Source: Herbaspirillum seropedicae
Lineage (GTDB): Bacteria > Pseudomonadota > Gammaproteobacteria > Burkholderiales > Burkholderiaceae_D
Direction of reading: 5' to 3'
Length of the DNA stretch: 64,000 nucleotides
NCBI RefSeq assembly: GCF_001040945.1
Contig: NZ_CP011930.1
Span: 3,529,021 to 3,593,020 of the forward strand
The notes under the pieces are model-generated. The model searched no databases, was not told where the DNA came from, and saw only the letters and a list, made by a program, of their open reading frames with translations. This document shows positions 37,450 to 44,593 of the stretch, one piece after another. The translations under genes were made by a program, and so were the position numbers. Each line of letters opens with the position of its first letter. Positions within the stretch are counted from its first letter, which is position 1.

Positions 37450-38486
37450 TGACCGAGCGGCCGATGGCGGCGCCCGCCCTGGCAGGGCCGGGCCGGTGTG
37501 CCTGCGCACCGCAAGCTTCCGTCGGCTCGCCGCCGTCAACACAAGCAGCACAAGCAGCACGAGCAGTAGCGCCACCGCAGGCAGCCGGCCTGCGGTGGCT
37601 TTTTTTCGCCCTGGCCTGGCTGACGCTGCCGCTGGCGGCCCAGACACTGCCGCCCGCGCAGACCGTGCATTTCCCTTCAGCCGATGGACGCACCGAGCTG
37701 ACCGCCTACCTCTTCACCCCTGCCGGCGCCGGACCACACCCCGCCGTAGTGATGCTGCACGGGCGCGCCGGCCCTTACTCCAGCCGGATCAATGGCGACT
37801 GCACCCGCATCGGTCCTGCCCTGCCCTCGCCCTGCGACGCCAGCACGCTCAGCCAGCGCCACCAGGCCTGGGCCGCCTATTGGATAGAGCGCGGCTACCT
37901 GGCCCTGCTGGTGGACAGCTATGGCCCGCGCGGGGTAGCCCATGGCTTCGGACGGCATACCCATGGCGCGCCAGAACGCGCCGAGGTCAACGAACTGACG
38001 GTGCGCCCGCTGGACGCCGAAGGCGCGCTGGCCTGGCTGGCGCCGCGCAGCGACGTCAACCCGGCGCGCATCCTGCTGCAAGGCTGGTCCAATGGCGCCA
38101 GCACGGCCCTGAACGTGATGCAGCGTCAGGCCAGCCGCCTGGGTGGCACAGCGCCCTCCTTTGCCGGGGCGATGGTGTTCTATCCCGGCTGCGGCCCCCA
38201 GGCCCTGCTCTCCTCCTCGCCTGAACTGGACCGGCCGGTGCAGGTCCTGCTGGGCGCGGCCGACCAGGAAGTCTCACCCCAGCGCTGCCTGCGCGTGCTG
38301 CGACAGGCCATCCCCATGCGCCGCAACAGTAGTCCGGTGGTCACTCTGTACCCCGGCGCAACCCACGACTTCGACGATCCCGGACGCCCCCGCCAGGCCA
38401 TCCCGGCCAACCGGCAGGCCCGCGCCGACGCCCTGACCCGCCTGGGTCCGTGGGCCGACCAGGTGCCGCCGGCCACGCTGCCTTGA
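37449..38486 (+). CDS. Dienelactone hydrolase/alpha-beta hydrolase family protein, exported
   Basis: 345-residue frame with an alpha/beta hydrolase domain from about residue 75: oxyanion segment V-V-M-L-H-G-R-A-G, nucleophile elbow G-W-S-N-G (Ser in place of the dienelactone hydrolase Cys), acid in G-A-A-D-Q-E and His in G-A-T-H-D-F-D-D. A hydrophobic signal-like stretch lies at 48-64 (L-R-W-L-F-F-A-L-A-W-L-T-L-P-L-A-A), unusually far from the N-terminus. The only upstream in-frame ATG codons are at 37449 and 37464, and residues 41-53 are encoded by the pepA terminator hairpin. Real start uncertain; a CTG at 37590 would give a normal signal peptide. Confidence 0.75.
   Translation: MTERPMAAPALAGPGRCACAPQASVGSPPSTQAAQAARAVAPPQAAGLRWLFFALAWLTLPLAAQTLPPAQTVHFPSADGRTELTAYLFTPAGAGPHPAVVMLHGRAGPYSSRINGDCTRIGPALPSPCDASTLSQRHQAWAAYWIERGYLALLVDSYGPRGVAHGFGRHTHGAPERAEVNELTVRPLDAEGALAWLAPRSDVNPARILLQGWSNGASTALNVMQRQASRLGGTAPSFAGAMVFYPGCGPQALLSSSPELDRPVQVLLGAADQEVSPQRCLRVLRQAIPMRRNSSPVVTLYPGATHDFDDPGRPRQAIPANRQARADALTRLGPWADQVPPATLP
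37571..37606 (+). terminator. Strong terminator-like hairpin after pepA, inside the hydrolase frame
   Basis: A perfect 11-bp stem (37571-37581 with 37589-37599), 7-base loop and seven T residues. By sequence it is among the best intrinsic terminators in the window, yet it lies within the open frame that starts at 37449. Confidence 0.85.
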
Positions 38487-38699
38487 TCCGCCGCAAGCGC
38501 AGCGCGTGCGCCTTCCGGCAGGCGGAATAATTCTCGACTAAACTCCTAGGTCTTTTCCGGAACACCGACGCCTGAGGGCGGTCGGTATGAAGGAACATGC
38601 ATTGCAGCAACCGTCATTCCAACAGCCGGGCGCGCCGCCACGGGAAGCCCAGCGCAGCCCGGCTCCATTCATCCGCCAACGCGACAAGAAAGGATTTAC

Positions 38700-39800
38700 A
38701 TGAGTATCTCCAGCCAGAACAGCGACCTGTTCAAGCCTGTGCAACTCGGCGCGGTCCAGTTGCAGAATCGTATCGTCATGGCCCCGCTCACCCGCAGCCG
38801 CGCGCAAGCCGGTGACGTGCCCAGCGACCTGGCCGCCGAGTATTACGCCCAGCGCGCCGGCGCCGGCCTGATCATCGCCGAAGCCACCCAGATCTCGCCC
38901 GAAGGCAAGGGCTACGCCTGGACCCCGGGCATCTACAACGACGCCCACGTGGCGGCCTGGAAGAAGATCACCGACGCCGTCCACGCCAAGGGCGGTCGCA
39001 TCTTCCTGCAGCTATGGCACGTCGGCCGCATCTCCCACCCCGACCTGCAACCGGGCCATGCCCTGCCGGTCGCACCGTCAGCGGTCCAGCCCGAGGGCCA
39101 GGCCTTCACCGAAAGCGGCTTCAAGCCCTTCGTCACGCCGCGCGCGCTGGAAGCAGCCGAGCTGCCCGCCATCGTCGAGCAGTACAAGAAGGCCGCCCAG
39201 CTCTCCATGCAGGCCGGTTTCGACGGCGTCGAAATCCACGCCGCCAATGGCTACCTGCTGGACCAGTTCCTGCGCGACAAGACCAACCAGCGCACCGATG
39301 GCTACGGCGGCAGCATCGAGAACCGTGCACGCCTGCTGCTGGAGGTGGTGCAGGCCGTGACCTCGGTCGTGCCCAGCGAGCGCGTAGGCATCCGCCTCTC
39401 GCCCATCAGCCCAGCCAACGATATCGCCGACAGCGATCCCAAGGCCTTGTTCAGCTATGTGGTGGAGCAGCTCAACCGCTTCAAGCTGGTCTACCTGCAC
39501 GTGGTCGAAGGGGCCACCGGCGGACCACGCGAGGTGCCGGGCGGCTTCGACCTGCAGGTGCTGCGCGACCTCTTCAAGGGCCTCTATATCGCCAACAATG
39601 GCTACGACCTGGACATGGCCTTGCAGGCCCGCGCCAGCAACCGCGCCGACCTGGTGGCCTTTGGCCGGCCCTGGATCGCCAACCCCGACCTGGTGCAGCG
39701 CTTCCTGCATGGCGCTGAACTGGCCACCTTCAACCAGGCCACCCTGTATGGCGGTGGTGCAGCGGGCTACACCGACTATCCGCCGATGAAACAAGGCTAA
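38700..39800 (+). CDS. Old yellow enzyme family NADH:flavin oxidoreductase (NemA-like)
   Basis: 366-residue FMN-dependent ene-reductase with a TIM barrel. The substrate-binding pair H180 and N183 lies in I-H-A-A-N-G-Y-L-L-D-Q-F, followed by T-D-x-Y-G-G-S-I-E-N-R, and W-H-V-G-R near residue 105. The N-terminus L-F-K-P-V-Q-L-G-A-V-Q-L-Q-N-R matches NemA/OYE proteins that reduce N-ethylmaleimide, nitrate esters or other activated alkenes. A GAAAGGA ribosome binding site precedes the ATG. No TetR-type repressor is adjacent, unlike E. coli nemRA. Confidence 0.93.
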   Translation: MSISSQNSDLFKPVQLGAVQLQNRIVMAPLTRSRAQAGDVPSDLAAEYYAQRAGAGLIIAEATQISPEGKGYAWTPGIYNDAHVAAWKKITDAVHAKGGRIFLQLWHVGRISHPDLQPGHALPVAPSAVQPEGQAFTESGFKPFVTPRALEAAELPAIVEQYKKAAQLSMQAGFDGVEIHAANGYLLDQFLRDKTNQRTDGYGGSIENRARLLLEVVQAVTSVVPSERVGIRLSPISPANDIADSDPKALFSYVVEQLNRFKLVYLHVVEGATGGPREVPGGFDLQVLRDLFKGLYIANNGYDLDMALQARASNRADLVAFGRPWIANPDLVQRFLHGAELATFNQATLYGGGAAGYTDYPPMKQG

Positions 39801-39815
39801 GCCTGCTTGCCCGGC

Positions 39816-39855
39816 GGCATGATGCAGCATGATGCGGCACGGTGCGGCATGGTTG
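39816..39855. repeat. Four tandem 10-bp repeats
   Basis: Units GGCATGATGC, AGCATGATGC, GGCACGGTGC and the degenerate GGCATGGTTG run head to tail. The last overlaps a 12-13-bp stem hairpin (39844-39871) with no T-run. This sits between the OYE gene and the MipA-like gene. Confidence 0.8.
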
Positions 39856-39923
39856 TCAACAACCATGCCGCGCTTGCGTTGTGACCGCTACAATGCGGTC
39901 TGCATCCCTTCAACTCCGAGATC

Positions 39924-40685
39924 ATGAAAACAATATTCGCCACCCTGTCCCTCGCCTGCTGCGCCCTGCCCGCACTGGCCCAGCAAGCCGCGCCCCAGGA
40001 TACCGATCCGCTGCAGCTGCAAGACCGCATCACCGGCGACATCGGTGGCGGCGTCTACCGCATGGACCGCAATGGGCTGGACCGCAGCAGCCGCACCACC
40101 GTGCTGCCCTATGCGTATTTCGACTATGGCCGCTTCTTCGCCCGGGTCGACACCTTTGGCGTAAAGACCGCGCGCATGGGTTATGGCTACCTGGAATTGG
40201 CTGGTCGCATCAACCTGGAAGGCTTCGACGCCCAGGGCGGCCTGCAGCGTCGCTCCGATCCCATCCCGCTGGGCCTGGGCAGCTTCCAGGAAACGCCTAT
40301 CGGCGCCTTCTTCCTGAATGTCTTCCACGACTTCAACAAGTCGCATGGCACCTTGGCTGAGGCCATCTACGCCGCCCAGCTCGACGTCGGGCCGGTGAGC
40401 TTCTACCCGCAAGTGGGCGTGGAATATCGCGACAGCCGCTACAACGATTACTTCTACGGCGTCTCCGGCCAGGAGGCCAGCTCCAGCGGCTTGCCGGCCT
40501 ATCGCGCGGGCTCCTCCACCAGCCCGCTGCTGGGCCTGGTGGCCGACATGCCCATCAGCGGCAACTGGCGGCTGAACCTGACCCTGCGCCGCAAATGGCT
40601 GGACAACGCCATCTCCGACAGCCCGATCATCCGCCGCAAGACCGATGACCTGGCCATCCTCGCACTGACCTACCGCTTCAAGTAA
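39924..40685 (+). CDS. MipA/OmpV family outer membrane protein
   Basis: 253-residue outer-membrane beta-barrel with signal peptide (M-K-T-I-F start, cleavage A-L-A-Q at about 17-20). It shows the MipA/OmpV pattern: G-D-I-G-G-G-V-Y-R near the mature start, a long run of amphipathic strands, and a last strand ending in L-T-Y-R-F-K. MipA scaffolds murein hydrolases and synthases in E. coli, but many family members are linked to stress or antibiotic response, so no specific role is claimed. Confidence 0.8.
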   Translation: MKTIFATLSLACCALPALAQQAAPQDTDPLQLQDRITGDIGGGVYRMDRNGLDRSSRTTVLPYAYFDYGRFFARVDTFGVKTARMGYGYLELAGRINLEGFDAQGGLQRRSDPIPLGLGSFQETPIGAFFLNVFHDFNKSHGTLAEAIYAAQLDVGPVSFYPQVGVEYRDSRYNDYFYGVSGQEASSSGLPAYRAGSSTSPLLGLVADMPISGNWRLNLTLRRKWLDNAISDSPIIRRKTDDLAILALTYRFK

Positions 40686-40709
40686 TTCACCTCATCCCTG
40701 CTCTGCGCA

Positions 40710-40731
40710 CCGGGCCATATCATCGGCCCGG
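40710..40731 (+). terminator. Hairpin after the MipA-like gene
   Basis: A 7-bp stem CCGGGCC/GGCCCGG with an 8-base loop, 25 bases past the stop codon. No T-run follows, so termination is uncertain. Confidence 0.4.
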
Positions 40732-40840
40732 CTGCCTTCGCACGCCTCCATCCCCCCTTTGCATGATGCTCGCCATCATCATTGCCAATCATCAATAATT
40801 GGCAAAATTGCGGCGCAGCAACGAATTGCCGCTACTGATC

Positions 40841-40886
40841 GGAATCCCTTTACCAGCAAGACTTCCAGGAGTCCTACAGCGCAACA
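40841..40886 (+). promoter_or_regulatory. Conserved upstream block of the first PEP-CTERM gene
   Basis: A 46-base block (CCTTTACCA, CTTCCAG, TCCTAC, CGCAACA in order) ending 198 bases before the ATG. It matches the block at 41877-41922 before the second PEP-CTERM gene with nearly identical spacing. Either a promoter/operator or part of a shared leader RNA. An inverted repeat TTGCCAAT/ATTGGCAA (40782-40805) lies just upstream of this copy only. Confidence 0.6.
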
Positions 40887-41083
40887 AAAAGTAGCAAATT
40901 TGCGGCGAAAAATGTTGAGCTTTCGACCACAAGCAGCTACGCTCTCGAAGTCTCTTTCCAACAAAGTCTTGAAGACAAATACAAGCTGAGGCACACCACC
41001 GTTGCGGCCATCGGACAGGAGCGCCGCGACAACTCCCCCTGTTGTGCATTCTCGATGAATCAAATCCAAGAAAGAGGTGTGTC

Positions 41084-41650
41084 ATGAAGAAACTCATTGG
41101 CGGCGTCCTGCTCGCGTCGGCCCTTTGCAGCGTTGGCGCCACGGCCAGCGCAGCGCAAATCAACGGCACGCAGGCGCTGACCTTCAACAACTCGTCCACG
41201 ACGTCGTACTTCGGTTCGGAATTTGGCGCCGGCACCACCGGCAAGAGCTTCCTGGAGAACTTCACGTTCAGCTATTCCAGTCCCTTCACGGTGTCCTCGG
41301 CGGTGATCTCGATCGCCCTGGACGGCATCTCGCGCCTGAACCTCAACAGCCTCACCTTGAGCGGCAATGGCGGCACCTGGACCGGCGTGAAGACCACCGT
41401 GGGCAGCGCCCAGGTGTTTACGCTGCGTACTGATGGCCTGTCCTCCGGCAACTACACCCTGTCGGTGGGCGGCCTGGTCACTGGCGCCACCGGCGGCAGC
41501 TTCGGCGGCAACATCAGCATCGCCGCCGTGCCGGAAGCCTCGACGGTGGCGATGATGCTGGGTGGCCTGGCGCTGGTGGGCTTTGCCGCCTACCGTCGCC
41601 GTCGCACCGAAGGCAATGCGCAAGCACAGGATCGCTTGATGCCGGCCTGA
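41084..41650 (+). CDS. PEP-CTERM sorting domain protein, paralogue 1
   Basis: 188-residue exported protein. Sec signal peptide (M-K-K-L-I-G-G, cleavage near A-S-A-A at 21-24). A beta-rich body contains F-L-E-N-F-T-F (56-62), resembling the F-x-D-x-F motif of one PEP-CTERM subgroup. The C-terminal sorting signal is V-P-E-A-S (149-153), a hydrophobic helix (154-170) and R-R-R-R (171-174), which an exosortase would process. It then continues 14 residues to end in D-R-L-M-P-A. An AGAGGTGTGT ribosome binding site precedes the ATG. Closely similar to the gene at 42117. Such proteins are thought to reach the cell surface or exopolysaccharide matrix; the exosortase gene is not in this window. Confidence 0.88.
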   Translation: MKKLIGGVLLASALCSVGATASAAQINGTQALTFNNSSTTSYFGSEFGAGTTGKSFLENFTFSYSSPFTVSSAVISIALDGISRLNLNSLTLSGNGGTWTGVKTTVGSAQVFTLRTDGLSSGNYTLSVGGLVTGATGGSFGGNISIAAVPEASTVAMMLGGLALVGFAAYRRRRTEGNAQAQDRLMPA

Positions 41651-41716
41651 GTCCGACCTCGCCAGCGCGGACAGATCAGTCTGCGCCATGGCAATGAACT
41701 GCCTTGCTCGGCAGTG

Positions 41717-41743
41717 CGGCCAGCCCATCGGGCTGGCCGTTTT
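41717..41743 (+). terminator. Rho-independent terminator after PEP-CTERM gene 1
   Basis: A 10-bp perfect stem (41717-41726 with 41730-41739), 3-base loop and four T residues. It makes the two PEP-CTERM genes separate transcription units. Confidence 0.8.
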
Positions 41744-41876
41744 CATTGCGCGACCCGCTCTATTTTATAAATTATTTACATCGTTTTTCCGGCTCATCCG
41801 GAATCATCCTGCGAGATACATTCCGCACTGCAAGATGCACGACGACTGACCCCACCAAGAAATCAAGCAGCTCATC

Positions 41877-41922
41877 GGAAAGCCTTTACCATGGCGGCTT
41901 CCAGAAATCCTACGACGCAACA
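41877..41922 (+). promoter_or_regulatory. Conserved upstream block of the second PEP-CTERM gene
   Basis: Counterpart of the block at 40841-40886, ending 195 bases before the ATG. The intervening leader is less conserved but again similar in its last 60 bases (a CAACT-C-rich stretch and the AGAGGTGTGT ribosome binding site). The stretch just after the block (41923-41960) is A/T-rich and may hold the promoter. Confidence 0.6.
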
Positions 41923-42116
41923 TCGATTACGCAAAATACGTAAAATTTAGTTGATATTTTTGCGCCGCACACCTAATCTCTGATCGTCTCTCCGAACAAC
42001 AATGACAAACCGAGACACCCCCTGTTCCGACCTCGACAACACCAACAAGAAAGCGGCCGGCACAACTTCCCCCTTGCAGTGCTTTCTCAATCATTCGAAC
42101 TGGAAAGAGGTGTGTA

Positions 42117-42689
42117 ATGAAAAAACTCATTGGCAGTCTGCTGCTCGCTTCCGCCTTCATCGGCATGGCATCCACGGCCAGCGCTGCTGACCTGGAGCGG
42201 ACGCGCTCGCTGATCTGGACCGACGCCACGTCGACCTTCAACGCCCGCTATGGTGAAGGCACCACCGGCCTGACCTTCCTGGAAAACTTCACCTTCACGG
42301 TTGACGCCGTGGGTTCGGCGGTTTCCTCTGCGGTGGTCTCCATCGCTCTGGACGGCCTGTCGCGCCTGGGCATCGACAGCTTCACGCTGTCGGGCAACGG
42401 CCGTACCATCACCGGTACGCCCTTGCTGGAAGGTGACACCCAGACCTTCAGCCTGCGCACCGATGGCCTGAGCACCGGTCTCTACACCCTGTCGGTGGCC
42501 GGTACCATCCTGGGATCGGAAGGCGGCAGCTTCGCCGGCAACATCAGCGTCGCACCGGTGCCGGAAGCCTCGACCACCGCCATGATGCTGGGTGGCCTGG
42601 GCATCATCGGCTTTGCCGCCTACCGTCGTCGCCGCAAAGCCGGCGAGGACGCACCGCAGCAACGCAATGATCAGCTGATGCCTGCGTAA
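42117..42689 (+). CDS. PEP-CTERM sorting domain protein, paralogue 2
   Basis: 190-residue paralogue of the gene at 41084. Signal peptide M-K-K-L-I-G-S with cleavage near A-S-A-A (21-24), F-L-E-N-F-T-F at 54-60, the shared S-I-A-L-D-G-L-S-R-L segment, sorting signal V-P-E-A-S at 148-152, hydrophobic helix and R-R-R-R (170-173), and the same kind of tail ending in D-Q-L-M-P-A. The core and the sorting region are conserved between the two; the first 25 residues after the signal peptide differ most. Tandem duplication including the leader is the simplest origin. Confidence 0.88.
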   Translation: MKKLIGSLLLASAFIGMASTASAADLERTRSLIWTDATSTFNARYGEGTTGLTFLENFTFTVDAVGSAVSSAVVSIALDGLSRLGIDSFTLSGNGRTITGTPLLEGDTQTFSLRTDGLSTGLYTLSVAGTILGSEGGSFAGNISVAPVPEASTTAMMLGGLGIIGFAAYRRRRKAGEDAPQQRNDQLMPA

Positions 42690-42700
42690 TCGTCAGCATG

Positions 42701-42726
42701 GAGGGGGCGCAGTCTTGCGCTCCCTC
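42701..42726 (+). terminator. Terminator-like hairpin after PEP-CTERM gene 2
   Basis: An 11-bp stem (42701-42711 with 42716-42726, one G-U pair) with a 4-base loop, 12 bases beyond the stop. The downstream stretch is pyrimidine-rich and not a pure T-run. Confidence 0.5.
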
Positions 42727-42859
42727 TCAGTTCCTCTCCTCCCTCCCCAGGCCCTCTCCGGCCCCGGCTGTTCCTTTCGGCCCCTCCCCCTGGTGAATGC
42801 GGTAAGATGGCGCCCGTTGCCCGCGACGGGCTAGTCTCGATTCACCACGTATTGTCCTC

Positions 42860-43627
42860 ATGAAAATCGCCACCTGGAACGTCAACTCCCTCAAAGTCCG
42901 CCTGCCGCAAGTGCTCAAATGGCTGGAAGAAAACCCGGTGGATGTGCTCTGCCTGCAGGAAACCAAGCTCACCGACGACAAGTTCCCCGCTGCCGAGATC
43001 GCCGCTGCGGGCTACCTGGTGGAGTTTTCGGGACAGAAGACCTACAACGGCGTGGCCATCCTGTCGCGCCATCCGATGAACGATGTGGTCAAGAACAATC
43101 CCCTGTTCCCCGATGAACAGCAGCGCATCATCGCCGCCACCATCGAGGGGGTGCGCTATGTCTGCGCCTATATCCCCAACGGCCAGTCGCTGGAGTCCGA
43201 AAAGTATCCCTACAAGCTGAACTGGCTGGCCGCGCTGCATGAATGGCTGGCCCAGGAAAAAGCCAAGAACCCGCGCCTGGCGCTGCTGGGCGACTACAAC
43301 ATCGCCCCCGAAGACCGCGACGTGCATGATCCGGTGGCCTGGCAAGGCCAGGTGCTGGTGTCCGAACCCGAGCGCGAAGCCTTCCGCAAGCTGCAGGCGC
43401 TGGGCCTGACGGATTCCTACCGCCTCTTCGAACAGCCGGAAAAGATGTACAGCTGGTGGGATTACCGCCAGATGGGCTTCCGCCTCAACCGCGGCCTGCG
43501 CATCGACCATATCCTGCTGTCCGAAGAACTGGTGCCGCGCTGCACCGCCTGCGTCATCGACAAGGTGCCGCGCAAGTGGGAACAGCCTTCGGATCACGCG
43601 CCGGTGATTGCGACGCTGGCGGACTGA
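42860..43627 (+). CDS. xthA: Exodeoxyribonuclease III
   Basis: 255-residue Mg2+-dependent AP endonuclease/3-prime exonuclease of base excision repair. It shows the family pattern: M-K-I-A-T-W-N-V-N-S-L-K start, L-C-L-Q-E-T-K-L (metal Glu), G-D-Y-N-I-A-P-E-D-R-D-V (catalytic Asp/Asn) and S-D-H-A-P-V (catalytic His) near the end, with R-I-D-H-I-L-L just before. Full length. Confidence 0.97.
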   Translation: MKIATWNVNSLKVRLPQVLKWLEENPVDVLCLQETKLTDDKFPAAEIAAAGYLVEFSGQKTYNGVAILSRHPMNDVVKNNPLFPDEQQRIIAATIEGVRYVCAYIPNGQSLESEKYPYKLNWLAALHEWLAQEKAKNPRLALLGDYNIAPEDRDVHDPVAWQGQVLVSEPEREAFRKLQALGLTDSYRLFEQPEKMYSWWDYRQMGFRLNRGLRIDHILLSEELVPRCTACVIDKVPRKWEQPSDHAPVIATLAD

Positions 43628-43699
43628 AGCCTGAAACTCGGGCAATCCGGAAATGATTTATATCATTTGCGGATGAGCCTGCCGCACCAGCCTGCTGAG

Positions 43700-43727
43700 C
43701 GCCACCTTCGGGTGGCGTTTATTCTTT
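43700..43727 (+). terminator. Rho-independent terminator after xthA
   Basis: A 7-bp stem CGCCACC/GGTGGCG closed by a C(TTCG)G tetraloop and followed by a T-rich tail. The tail overlaps the last codons of the converging minus-strand gene. Confidence 0.7.
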
Positions 43728-43982
43728 CTTGTTGCGCATGTTCTTCTCGAACTGCACGTCCAGCTTGCTCACGCGCTTGGCCTTCTGCGGTCCCTGGGCA
43801 TTGACAAAGCTGACGAAGTCGTCAAGTTCCATGGCCTCGTTGAGCTTTTCCATCGGCTGACCGGCCACGCGGCGCGTCAGGATGAAGCGTTCGTCGGACG
43901 TGCGCAGCATCGAATACTCGCGCGACTCGGTGCGGTTGTTCAGGCGCTCGATGGCGCTGGCGGCACGGGTCGATCTCATCAT
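43719..43982 (-). CDS. Small conserved-looking protein of unknown function
   Basis: 87-residue basic soluble protein, not recognised. It has an Arg-rich start, a central F-I-L-T-R-R-V-A-G-Q-P stretch, an acidic M-E-L-D-D-F-V-S-F-V segment and a Lys-rich end (N-M-R-N-K-K-E). Its start codon overlaps the stop of the acetyltransferase gene by 4 bases (ATGA), which supports it as a real gene translated from the same message. No signal peptide or membrane helix. Confidence 0.7.
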   Translation of the reverse strand: MMRSTRAASAIERLNNRTESREYSMLRTSDERFILTRRVAGQPMEKLNEAMELDDFVSFVNAQGPQKAKRVSKLDVQFEKNMRNKKE

Positions 43983-44482
43983 TGCACCTCTTGCAGTTTG
44001 AGTTGCCAGTATCCCATATCGATCCATCGCCCCATCTTGTAACCCACCTCGTTGAACACGCCGCACTTCACGAAGCCCAGACTCTCATGCAAGGCCACGC
44101 TGGCCGCATTGGGCTGGGCGATGCCGCCAATGACCAGGTGGATGCCCAGTGGCTTGAGCTCGGCAAACAATTGACGGTAGAGGCGCTTGCCGATACCGCG
44201 CCCACCCGCATCGTGGCGCAGGTAGACCGAGCTCTCGACCGACTGGCGATAAGCCGCGCGCGGTTTCCATTGGGTGGCATAGGCATAGCCCAGCACCTGG
44301 CCCTCTTCTTCATAGACCAGCCAGGGAAACTTCGCCTGCACCTCGGCAATGCGCGCAACCATGCTCTCTTCACTGACCGGTTCGGTCTCGAAGCTGATGG
44401 CGGTAGTGGCGACGTAGTGGTTGTAGATGCCGCAGAGGGCGGGAGCGTCGGCGGCAGTGGCCGGGCGGATGGAAGGCTGCAT
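43979..44482 (-). CDS. GNAT N-acetyltransferase, phosphinothricin/methionine-sulfoximine acetyltransferase-like
   Basis: 167-residue GNAT enzyme. The N-terminus I-R-P-A-T-A-A-D-A-P-A-L-C-G-I-Y-N-H-Y-V and S-F-E-T-E-P are typical of the Pat/MnaT subgroup, and the acetyl-CoA loop is G-G-R-G-I-G-K-R-L-Y. Members acetylate phosphinothricin, methionine sulfoximine or related amino acids. The ATG at 44482 gives the usual N-terminus; a longer frame to 44590 does not. It is coupled to the small gene downstream. Confidence 0.88.
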   Translation of the reverse strand: MQPSIRPATAADAPALCGIYNHYVATTAISFETEPVSEESMVARIAEVQAKFPWLVYEEEGQVLGYAYATQWKPRAAYRQSVESSVYLRHDAGGRGIGKRLYRQLFAELKPLGIHLVIGGIAQPNAASVALHESLGFVKCGVFNEVGYKMGRWIDMGYWQLKLQEVQ

Positions 44483-44593
44483 GGGCGGGACGGAATCGGC
44501 GAAATAGCGGAGAGATGCGGAAGCCGTCAGTGTAACCAAATTACGCCGGCAGCGGCGGCCCTGCACCAGGCAAGGCCGCTGCTGCTGCATGCT

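Noticed and set aside
40798..40811. Sigma-54 promoter before the first PEP-CTERM gene (TTGGCAAAATTGC)
   Set aside because: GG and GC are seven bases apart instead of ten.
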